Notes under the pieces: generated by a model
Database searches by the model: none
Seen by the model: the letters and a program-made list of their open reading frames with translations, nothing else
Told to the model about the DNA's origin: nothing
Source: Candidatus Hodarchaeota archaeon
Lineage (GTDB): Archaea > Asgardarchaeota > Heimdallarchaeia > Hodarchaeales > Hodarchaeaceae
Reading direction: 5' to 3'
Assembly: GCA_030589605.1 (NCBI GenBank)
Contig: JAUUVJ010000188.1
Span: 1 to 7,603, forward strand
Length of the DNA stretch: 7,603 nt
Made by a program: the position numbers and the translations under genes
Shown here: piece after piece, positions 1 to 5,837 of the stretch
How positions within the stretch are numbered: the stretch's first letter is position 1
How the letters are laid out: each line of letters opens with the position of its first letter

Positions 1-182
1 AGATAGTCAAACTCTTGCCATATTCTTTTGACGACTCATCATAACTCCCTTACTGAAAGAAGTTTAAAGACGAAAATCCGCTTTGAGAATGCAAATTGTG
101 ACTTCATATTTGCTTAAATTATAACAGAAAGTGAACAAACAACCTTCTTACGAGCTTTCGCAATTAAATTCATTTTTAGGAA
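1..182. other. Upstream region without a supportable gene
   Basis: No reading frame of useful length is visible. A possible TATA-like stretch (TTAAATTATAAC, 114-125) precedes the first gene by about 60 bases and could be its promoter. On the minus strand an AGGGAG ribosome-binding-like site sits just before ATG ATG at 42-37, but that frame stops after 11 codons. The SAM-binding half of a methylase, which would be expected upstream of the first gene if that gene were simply broken, is not seen here. Confidence 0.4.
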
Positions 183-1796
183 TTGATTGGCCAAAAACTT
201 TTTATTTTTCTTGAACTTGAATTATCTATGAAAAAAGAAATTCGAGATCAATTATCTTATAATCCAATTTTGCCACTTATTAGAAAAATTCGTCCCTATA
301 TAGCTGATGAAGAGATCTATACGGAAAATTTCAAAGAAATCGAGACAAGAAAATATGAGATTATCATATGCAATATTCCAATGATTTCTACAGGATTAAG
401 AAAAGACCAGATTCAATTTTTACTCGGTAGACTTGACACTTACAAAAGTAACTTGAGATCAGAGGGATTTCTTTTTTTTATTTGTAGTGAAAATGTCCTT
501 AAATCAGTTAGATTTCTCACGTGGCGAAAGAAAATTCTTGAGAACTTTTCTGTAGCTGGTATCTTATCTCTGAATTTTAAGTCATTTAACACGCTGTCTC
601 ATCAGATGATGTCATTACCTGTCTCAATTATTATTCTTAACAAGCAAAATGAGGAATTTGCTCCATTCTTATCGATTTTAATTACTGAAGATGAATTGGA
701 ACCAGTTTTAAGGCATATTATTGACCAAAAAGAATCTTCTGGAGTAGATGTTTTTATAACGGATAAAATAAAAGCTGATTCATTCGATCCGTATTATTAT
801 CACCCTAAGTATCAAACACTTGAAAATGATCTAAAAAAATTTAAAACTGAAACATTGGGATCAGTTGCTGATATAATTTTGGGTGCTAGGTACAATAAAA
901 AGATATTGCTAAAAAAAGGACGTTGGAAATTTATTCGTCCCCGAGATATTTTGGAATACAAGATTAAAAAGGATCACAATTGGTTTATTAATGACAATGA
1001 AGCAAATTTACGATTAAAATCTAAAATAAAACTTAATGATCTAATTATTACTAGGCTCTATCATTCGAAAGCTGATTCTTTTAGATATTTTGCTCTGATT
1101 ACTACTTCAGACTGTCCTGCAATTGTATCAGATTCCTTTTTCATCATCCGTTGTAAAAAAATTGACCCCTTATATCTATTTAACCTTCTAAAAACTGAAG
1201 TTGGCCGAAAATTAATCTTAACTCAGATAGAGAGAAAATCAAAAACTATGGGTTCCATTTCACACACTGATTTAGTAAAAATTAAGCTCCCTATTCTTTC
1301 TGAGAACTTAATGAGTGATTTGACTAATGTATCTTCTTTGGAATATCAGAGCTTAATAGATTTAAGAGGGAAGCTGAAACTACAAATTAACGTTGCGGAA
1401 AAAGAGAATACTATTAAACAAGCTGTTCTAAATGAGCTTTCTGAAATTGGCTGGCCAGAGGACTCAATTATTGAGGAACTACGTATAAATCAATTCTTTA
1501 TTGATTTAGGATTGAAGATTAATGATGATCTTGTATTAGTGATTGAGTTAAAACAGGATTTTTCTCTAAGAAATAAAGAAAAATCCAAAAATATGATACT
1601 TCAGATGAAAAAGTTGAATGAAATCTTAAGTATACAATACGTGATCATAATTAATTCTTTTTATGAAATTGCCTTACTAGATTTAACAAAAGATGCAAAA
1701 TCGCATTCAAATTCCTTTTTATCTATTGAACGATTTCCTTCCCCCCATGAATTGATAAACAAAGATTTTACAGAGTCGATAAGGGGGGCAGATTGA
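183..1796 (+). CDS. Methylase-like / HsdS-like specificity / nuclease-like fusion protein
   Basis: This 537-residue protein appears to join three restriction-modification modules. Residues about 55-160 resemble the rear half of an N6-adenine DNA methylase (HsdM type): a YEIIICNIPM strand sits where DxxxxNPPY/F is expected, followed by the usual helix, strand and 'SVAGILSLNF' pattern. The catalytic motif reads NIPM, and no FxGxG SAM-binding motif precedes it, so methylation activity is doubtful. Residues about 200-410 match an HsdS target-recognition half: FDPYYYHPKY linker, LGSVADIILGARY, LNDLIITRL, IDPLYLFNLLKT, HTDLVKIKLP, then a helical dimerisation-like segment. Residues about 412-505 resemble the HsdR N-terminal PD-(D/E)xK fold, with D441 and E455-L-K457 as candidate catalytic residues. 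The start is TTG at 183, the first possible one since the frame opens only at 180. ATG at 228 is the alternative and has no clear ribosome-binding site. The gene overlaps the next by four bases. The specificity domain is the surest part. The nuclease and methylase assignments are motif-level inference. Confidence 0.75.
   Translation: MIGQKLFIFLELELSMKKEIRDQLSYNPILPLIRKIRPYIADEEIYTENFKEIETRKYEIIICNIPMISTGLRKDQIQFLLGRLDTYKSNLRSEGFLFFICSENVLKSVRFLTWRKKILENFSVAGILSLNFKSFNTLSHQMMSLPVSIIILNKQNEEFAPFLSILITEDELEPVLRHIIDQKESSGVDVFITDKIKADSFDPYYYHPKYQTLENDLKKFKTETLGSVADIILGARYNKKILLKKGRWKFIRPRDILEYKIKKDHNWFINDNEANLRLKSKIKLNDLIITRLYHSKADSFRYFALITTSDCPAIVSDSFFIIRCKKIDPLYLFNLLKTEVGRKLILTQIERKSKTMGSISHTDLVKIKLPILSENLMSDLTNVSSLEYQSLIDLRGKLKLQINVAEKENTIKQAVLNELSEIGWPEDSIIEELRINQFFIDLGLKINDDLVLVIELKQDFSLRNKEKSKNMILQMKKLNEILSIQYVIIINSFYEIALLDLTKDAKSHSNSFLSIERFPSPHELINKDFTESIRGAD
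1783..1788 (+). promoter_or_regulatory. G-tract ribosome-binding site of the HNH gene, able to pair with an upstream C-tract
   Basis: GGGGGG lies 4 bases before the TTG start at 1793, inside the last codons of the preceding gene. An equally long CCCCCC at 1741-1746 could pair with it in the mRNA across a 36-base loop. Pairing would hide the site until a ribosome translating the upstream gene opens it. The tracts are seen directly; the switch is inferred. Confidence 0.45.
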
Positions 1797-2347
1797 TTTT
1801 GTATATTAATGAGAAAGTTATTGATTCTCTTGACCTTATTCGGAGTCAATTGGAGACAATTGAGGAACAACTTTCTAAATTCAACGAAGATCTAAACCCT
1901 AGCTTAGAAAAACTCGAAGAGTTGTTAATAGAAACAATTTACGATTTTATCATCAAAGCACCAACAATATGGAAGAAAGATCATCGTGGTATTACTCCAC
2001 AAAGAAAAGAAAAAGTTAAAAAGAGAGATAAATGCATTTGCCAAATTTGCGGTGCAATTGCAAAAGGTAAGAAAGATAAGAAATTACTTCGTGTAGATCA
2101 TATTTACCCTCATTCATTAGGTGGTTCAAATTTTGAAAATAATCTTATGATACTTTGTGAAAAGTGTAATAGCGACAAAAATGCGTCCTTGGATTATTAT
2201 AAATCAAAAGAGGGTAAGATTAAATTGAAATTAAATATTCAGGAATTTGCTAGATCACTCCCGATTATGGTAGATTTTGAAAAATGGCTAAAAAATATGG
2301 GTGATGGACGAAGACGTATTTCTAAATCAAATCAAAAACAGAAATAA
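1793..2347 (+). CDS. HNH endonuclease
   Basis: This 184-residue protein has a classic HNH (McrA-like) nuclease domain at residues about 65-132. It shows zinc ligands C83-x2-C86, the D102-H103 core inside RVDHIYPHSLGGS, the N117 position in NNLMIL, and the second zinc pair C122-x2-C125 followed by N126. A charged helical segment (about residues 10-55) precedes the domain, and a lysine/arginine-rich tail follows it, fitting DNA contact. The TTG start overlaps the TGA of the upstream fusion gene by four bases (TTGA), so the two are very likely co-translated and may form one restriction-like system. HNH proteins of this type cut DNA using one metal ion. Whether this one cuts foreign, modified or its own locus DNA cannot be told from the sequence. 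No decay is visible. Confidence 0.88.
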   Translation: MILYINEKVIDSLDLIRSQLETIEEQLSKFNEDLNPSLEKLEELLIETIYDFIIKAPTIWKKDHRGITPQRKEKVKKRDKCICQICGAIAKGKKDKKLLRVDHIYPHSLGGSNFENNLMILCEKCNSDKNASLDYYKSKEGKIKLKLNIQEFARSLPIMVDFEKWLKNMGDGRRRISKSNQKQK

Positions 2348-2379
2348 TTCATTTTTGATCTGATGGAGTTATCTTTACC

Positions 2380-2387
2380 TATAAATT
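2380..2387 (+). promoter_or_regulatory. Possible archaeal TATA box for the glycosylase-like gene
   Basis: TATAAATT stands about 40 bases ahead of the TTG start at 2425. Transcription starting about 25 bases downstream would give a very short leader that begins at or near the AAGGA ribosome-binding-like site (2408-2412). AT-rich context makes chance matches common. Confidence 0.35.
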
Positions 2388-2424
2388 AAAATATGTTGAT
2401 AGTTACTAAGGATTTGAATTTCCA

Positions 2425-3213
2425 TTGGATAATATTTCCCAGTTTTGCTACAGAAAATGGATTCTATGGCGAGATAACCCAATTGAATATGTAAAATATT
2501 TAAAACAATTGAATAATGACCTAAACCTTAAAGAAAATTTCTATTCTTATGCACCAATCTGTTTTCAGGGAGATTGGGATCATACACGTGAAAAAATTCT
2601 AATTTGCTCCCTTAATCCAGGATCTGGAACTGGAAATTCGAAGTTACATCAGTTTGAACAAAAAACTCGGAGATTTAAGGCTTCCATTAAAGAAAGAAAA
2701 AGAATGACTTGGGAAAAACAAGAACTTTTTATGAAGAAATTTTTCACTAATCTGAGTGAAAATAGCATATCCTCTGGTTTTTTTACTACTTTGGGTTATA
2801 TTGTTGTAAAGGCATATGAATTGAAATTCAAAGATAAGCAAGATCTATATAGAATTCTCCAAAATTATTTACTAAACATAGACATTATTCCATTCTATTC
2901 TAAATCCTTCAAATTAGGAAAATTGCTAAGAATTGATGTATTGGAATCCTTTTGGGAAAGACTGGAAAGATTTATTCAGTTTTCAGATTGTAAAACTTTT
3001 CTTTTAAATGGTAAATCCAATTATGAATTATTTGTACAAAAAGGTCTATTAGAGAATCTAGATGAATCGATAGATATTAAAACACAAAGTGGAAGGAGTA
3101 AAGTATTGAAAGTAAGATTGGGAAATAAATATGGGATATTATCTCCTCATATCTCTAGAATTACTGAGAGAGAACCTTTAATTGCATCATTAAAGGATTT
3201 AGAACAAATATAA
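2425..3213 (+). CDS. Uracil-DNA-glycosylase-fold protein (possible modified-base glycosylase)
   Basis: This 262-residue protein carries the sequence hallmarks of the uracil-DNA glycosylase superfamily in the right order. A strand plus loop KILICSLNPGSG (residues 57-68) corresponds to motif 1 of the MUG/SMUG-type branch (xNPG). NIDIIPFYSK (151-160) resembles the mid-protein PF.S element. FLLNGK (192-197) is the strand before the last motif, and SPHISR (240-245) stands where the HPS-like motif 2 binds DNA. No catalytic Asp occurs in motif 1; Asn is there instead, as in single-strand-selective and mismatch-specific families. The TTG start is chosen because the frame opens only at 2410, AAGGA lies at 2408-2412, and no ATG is near. 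The gene sits 77 bases after the HNH gene and may be read with it or from its own promoter. Related folds remove uracil or modified bases, some as phage defence. Substrate is unknown, and a non-catalytic relative is possible. Confidence 0.68.
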   Translation: MDNISQFCYRKWILWRDNPIEYVKYLKQLNNDLNLKENFYSYAPICFQGDWDHTREKILICSLNPGSGTGNSKLHQFEQKTRRFKASIKERKRMTWEKQELFMKKFFTNLSENSISSGFFTTLGYIVVKAYELKFKDKQDLYRILQNYLLNIDIIPFYSKSFKLGKLLRIDVLESFWERLERFIQFSDCKTFLLNGKSNYELFVQKGLLENLDESIDIKTQSGRSKVLKVRLGNKYGILSPHISRITEREPLIASLKDLEQI

Positions 3214-3274
3214 TCAGTATTTCACAATCACAAATTGTAACTAATATTTCATTCCAATTAAAATAGATACTGAT
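3213..3274 (+). repeat. Inverted repeat with an inner hairpin after the glycosylase-like gene
   Basis: ATCAGTAT (3213-3220) and ATACTGAT (3267-3274) are perfect inverted copies 46 bases apart. Between them, ACAAT (3224-3228) and ATTGT (3234-3238) form a second small hairpin. The outer arm begins on the last base of the stop codon at 3213. It could be a terminator, an RNA structure or chance. Confidence 0.4.
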
Positions 3275-3320
3275 CCAGCTTTAAAAATTCAAACTTGTAA
3301 TAGATGATGCTGTTTTAAAA

Positions 3321-3329
3321 AAGGAGGAG
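3321..3329 (+). promoter_or_regulatory. Strong Shine-Dalgarno site for a small protein
   Basis: AAGGAGGAG ends three bases before ATG 3333. It is the best ribosome-binding site in the window and the main reason to believe the following short reading frame. Confidence 0.6.
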
Positions 3330-3332
3330 AAG

Positions 3333-3515
3333 ATGGGGTTGGATAAAGAAGATCTAATATCGAAATACGAAATACCTATATTTAAATCAGAAAAAAATTT
3401 AGATGTTATTGATGTGAAAATCAAGCCTCTCAATCTAGACCTTAAAGTTAGTAATACGTGTTTAAGGGTTAGTGAGAGAGGTGTAATTTTGCTTCTCAAC
3501 CTTCAAGAGAGTTAG
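3333..3515 (+). CDS. Small hypothetical protein, 60 residues
   Basis: I do not recognise this 60-residue protein. It begins with a charged helical stretch (MGLDKEDLISKYEIP), then alternates in a beta-strand-like pattern rich in Leu, Val and Ile (residues about 22-56). There is no signal peptide or membrane segment and a single Cys (residue 43). The ATG has a near-perfect AAGGAGGAG site just upstream, which favours a real gene over chance. It stands about 120 bases after the glycosylase-like gene in the same direction, so it may belong to the same transcript. A possible role is an accessory or regulatory partner of the neighbouring nuclease genes, but that rests only on position. The longer minus-strand frame over the same bases lacks such a start and is judged a shadow. 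Confidence 0.5.
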   Translation: MGLDKEDLISKYEIPIFKSEKNLDVIDVKIKPLNLDLKVSNTCLRVSERGVILLLNLQES

Positions 3516-3561
3516 AATGCTTGTGAAACATCCAATTTTTCACTTGTCATGAGCTAAAAAA

Positions 3562-3600
3562 GTAAAACCTTCTTTTACATTAAACTTTTTAAGTAAAAAG
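3562..3600 (+). terminator. Twin short hairpins, candidate terminator
   Basis: GTAAAA (3562-3567) pairs with TTTTAC (3573-3578), and CTTTTT (3585-3590) pairs with AAAAAG (3595-3600). Two six-base stems with short loops, each containing a run of T, follow the small gene by about 45 bases. Archaeal termination favours T-rich tracts, so this may end the left transcript. Stems are AT-only and weak. Confidence 0.35.
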
Positions 3601-3691
3601 AGTTGATTTATCACGTTATTTTGGATTATACTGAATTAGAGGATGCTTAATGCAAAATAAGGAAAAAAAAATTTCGCGCATATCTCACCAG

Positions 3692-3701
3692 TGTATATAC
3701 C
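3692..3701 (+). promoter_or_regulatory. TATA box for the large HNH gene
   Basis: TGTATATACC lies about 65 bases before ATG 3764. It contains the perfect palindrome GTATATAC (3693-3700). Transcription would start near 3720 and leave a leader of roughly 40 bases. The TATATACC part recurs at the broken regulator's promoter (5381-5388). Confidence 0.4.
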
Positions 3702-3763
3702 TTTTTAATGAGTGTAGAAGTTCAAATTACAGTAATCCATATAACTACAATTTTTGAGATCAA

Positions 3764-5269
3764 ATGGTTGTTGATGATATGGGAGCGATCAAGAATCCAA
3801 AACAAAAAACGATTAAAAGGCTTTTTGCTTTATCAGGGAATATCTGTGCATTTCTAAAATGTACAACTCCTGTAGTTAATGAAGAGGGAATCATTTTAGG
3901 TGATATTTGCCATATTAAAGGTAAAAATCCAGATGCACCACGATATGATAGAACACAAACGTCAGAAGAAAGAAATGGGTTTGAAAATCTAATTCTAATT
4001 TGTAAAATTCATCATAAAATCATCGATGACGATCCTGAATCCTATACTGTTGATCGTTTAGTTCAAATGAAAAAAGAACATGAAGGTAATCAAAAACCTT
4101 CTGAAATAACTTTAGATGATTCCCAGATTATATCTCTTATTGAAAATATTGAGCATACAGTTAATTTCAATTTTGAGTCAATTATTCGAAATCAACATTT
4201 AATGATTGAGAAATTAAGAACTTTAGATCACTCAAGTATTGGAATGATTTTTACTTATGAAAAATTATCTCCTATTATTATGGACATCCTTTCTATAATT
4301 GAGACTGAAAACTGGGGAGCTCCAACCATCGATGAGATATTAGTGCCTGAATTTTGGAATGATTTGAGATTCAATTTGTCTAAAAGATCCCTTTCCAAAA
4401 ATTATTTCTATCATTTCTATGGAAATTTTCTATCTATGTTCAATTTTTTTGATATTGATTTATTCTTTGACACACTCTTTCATTTTTTACCCTTAAAAAC
4501 ATCACCTAAGCTTAATTTAAGTCCAAAATTGTATCCAAAATCAAATATTTTTCCTTTCCTTTTTCACAGCAAAATTAAGGGAATAGATGATAAAAAAACT
4601 TTATGGGGATTAGATTTTGATAGTGACACTCAAATTATATGGAATGAAGGTATTTCAAACTTTATAAAAGGAAAAATTGAAGAAAAAAGTGAATATAGAG
4701 TCAATAAAATTAGGATATTTATACTACTTCAAGATGTAGACCTCTCCACAAAAATTATTTTTCATTTTGCTTTTCAGATTTTCCTCTCTGGTGATAAAAA
4801 TATATTTCATGCTTTTTCTGTAGACTTCTATAATAGTGGATTCTCAGAATTTCCAAATAGTTTTCCACCTAGCTGGGGGAATATTGACGCCAATTGGTTG
4901 GACAATTGGAGAGATATTGTGGAACCTTATAATGCACTTGATAGATTAAATTTCTATTTAGAGAATGAAATACCAGATGATCATCAAATAGTCAAAAACC
5001 TCCAGTTTATTAATTCAAACTCTAAAAACAACTGGGAAAGGATTAGGGAAATATACAAAGATATGTATAACCCTAATGGTATTCAAAAAGAATTAAATGC
5101 TTTACTATTAAGAGTAACTGAGAAAAATATAGATTCTGGAATTTTCATTAGAATATCTCACCTTGTAGAGATTTTATTAGCAATATATAAGTATAATAAC
5201 AAACCCAAAGAAGGAGAGCTATTTGCTATAGATGCAAAAAATAAAATTCAGAATTATATCGAAAGATAA
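3764..5269 (+). CDS. HNH-domain protein with a long unrecognised C-terminal region
   Basis: The first 110 residues of this 501-residue protein form an HNH-type zinc nuclease domain of a kind I know from many defence-linked proteins. It has KTIKRLFALSGN, zinc ligands C28 and C33, GDICHI with H50, PRYD (59-62), the N75 position in ENLILIC, C80, and the HHKIIDDDPE segment (83-92). Helices (about 115-155) follow. The rest, to 501, is not recognised. It has an aromatic, Phe-rich part (about 220-240), an alternating strand region near KIRIFILLQDVDL, and a helical tail. No membrane helix or signal is clear. ATG 3764 is used with a weak GAG at 3756. ATG 3779 (MGAIKNPKQ) is a fair alternative, since relatives usually begin close to the KTIKRLF block. 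I infer an effector whose N-terminal domain cuts nucleic acid and whose C-terminal part senses a trigger. The gene stands alone between its own promoter and a palindrome-rich gap. Confidence 0.8.
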   Translation: MVVDDMGAIKNPKQKTIKRLFALSGNICAFLKCTTPVVNEEGIILGDICHIKGKNPDAPRYDRTQTSEERNGFENLILICKIHHKIIDDDPESYTVDRLVQMKKEHEGNQKPSEITLDDSQIISLIENIEHTVNFNFESIIRNQHLMIEKLRTLDHSSIGMIFTYEKLSPIIMDILSIIETENWGAPTIDEILVPEFWNDLRFNLSKRSLSKNYFYHFYGNFLSMFNFFDIDLFFDTLFHFLPLKTSPKLNLSPKLYPKSNIFPFLFHSKIKGIDDKKTLWGLDFDSDTQIIWNEGISNFIKGKIEEKSEYRVNKIRIFILLQDVDLSTKIIFHFAFQIFLSGDKNIFHAFSVDFYNSGFSEFPNSFPPSWGNIDANWLDNWRDIVEPYNALDRLNFYLENEIPDDHQIVKNLQFINSNSKNNWERIREIYKDMYNPNGIQKELNALLLRVTEKNIDSGIFIRISHLVEILLAIYKYNNKPKEGELFAIDAKNKIQNYIER

Positions 5270-5334
5270 ATTCTCAGCTCTAATATAAGAGAAAATTCTT
5301 TTGTTATGCTGAATAAGAAATCTTCGACTAATTT

Positions 5335-5350
5335 GTCATATTATTATGAC
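5335..5350. repeat. Palindrome GTCATA-TTAT-TATGAC
   Basis: Two perfect six-base inverted arms surround a four-base spacer, 28 bases ahead of the TATA box of the broken regulator. Spacer length matches that of the palindrome over that TATA box. It may be an operator for the upstream or downstream gene, or a terminator stem for the large HNH gene. It has no T-run directly after it, which argues for an operator. Confidence 0.4.
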
Positions 5351-5378
5351 GTTCACCTTACACTATTTCAATAAGAAT

Positions 5379-5398
5379 TTTATATACCTGAGTATATA
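5379..5398 (+). promoter_or_regulatory. Archaeal TATA box overlapped by a 7-base inverted repeat (operator candidate)
   Basis: TTTATATA (5379-5386) is a textbook archaeal TATA box, with purine-rich AAGAA just upstream (5373-5377) in the TFB-recognition position. Transcription about 25 bases on would start near 5409, leaving a nearly leaderless mRNA for ATG 5416. TATATAC (5381-5387) and GTATATA (5392-5398) form a perfect inverted repeat with spacer CTGA over the box. That is what an autoregulating ribbon-helix-helix dimer would be expected to bind. Confidence 0.6.
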
Positions 5399-5415
5399 TT
5401 ATTCTCGTGGTACTC

Positions 5416-5742
5416 ATGATAAAACGGCCAAATAAACGAATATATAAAAAAGATACACAATTCAACATGAGAATGGATAGAGAGGAGAGAAAACAGTATG
5501 AAGAGTTAGTTGAAACTCACGATTTTGGAACGTTGGCAGGATTGATATGAGCTTGCCTACAGGCTGCTATACGTGACCCTACGATACTCAATCCCACTCT
5601 AGATCCAAAGCTGAAAGGAGTTCCTTCAGCTGAATATGAGCTACTTTCTGCTGTTAATAGTTCAACAGAGACGTTGCAAGCACTTGTAGAGAAACCAAGT
5701 GAAGAAATCGAAAAAAACCCCATTGGGAATTTAGGGAGATAA
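5416..5742 (+). pseudogene. Ribbon-helix-helix regulator, broken by one in-frame stop
   Basis: Reading from ATG 5416 in one frame gives 108 codons with a single TGA at codon 45 (5548-5550). Residues about 14-55 fit a ribbon-helix-helix DNA-binding domain: strand KDTQFNMRMD, helix EERKQYEELVETH, turn DFGTLAGLI, then the stop, then ACLQAAIRD. Related proteins commonly have Arg at this point (LIRxxL), so a CGA to TGA change would explain the break. The rest (PTILNP onward to the stop at 5740) is a polar tail that remains fully open, so the damage looks recent. Promoter and palindromic operator candidate upstream are intact. Such proteins act as dimers and often control their own gene. Reading TGA as an amino acid is unlikely, since the first gene of this window ends with TGA and intact genes use TGG for tryptophan. 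Confidence 0.65.
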
Positions 5743-5837
5743 AAGAAGACTTTTGCAATTTCAATTAATTATTAAACGCATTTAGAGCACTAGAACCTTT
5801 TTTACTGAATAGAGTTAATATAAAGAGGTTTAAATAG

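Noticed and set aside
7..42. Minus-strand start ATG ATG with an AGGGAG site at the left edge
   Set aside because: The frame stops with TGA after 11 codons, and too little sequence is available to show a broken gene.
3281..3499. Minus-strand 72-codon frame opposite the small protein
   Set aside because: It has no good ribosome-binding site, and the plus-strand frame has an excellent one; judged a shadow.
3650..3757. A 35-codon plus-strand frame (MQNKEKKISR...) just before the large HNH gene, with AGAGG upstream
   Set aside because: It is very short and overlaps the likely TATA box of the HNH gene, and its composition is low in information.
5517..5723. Minus-strand 68-codon frame over the ribbon-helix-helix pseudogene
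   Set aside because: The plus strand shows a recognisable domain and promoter; the minus frame shows neither.
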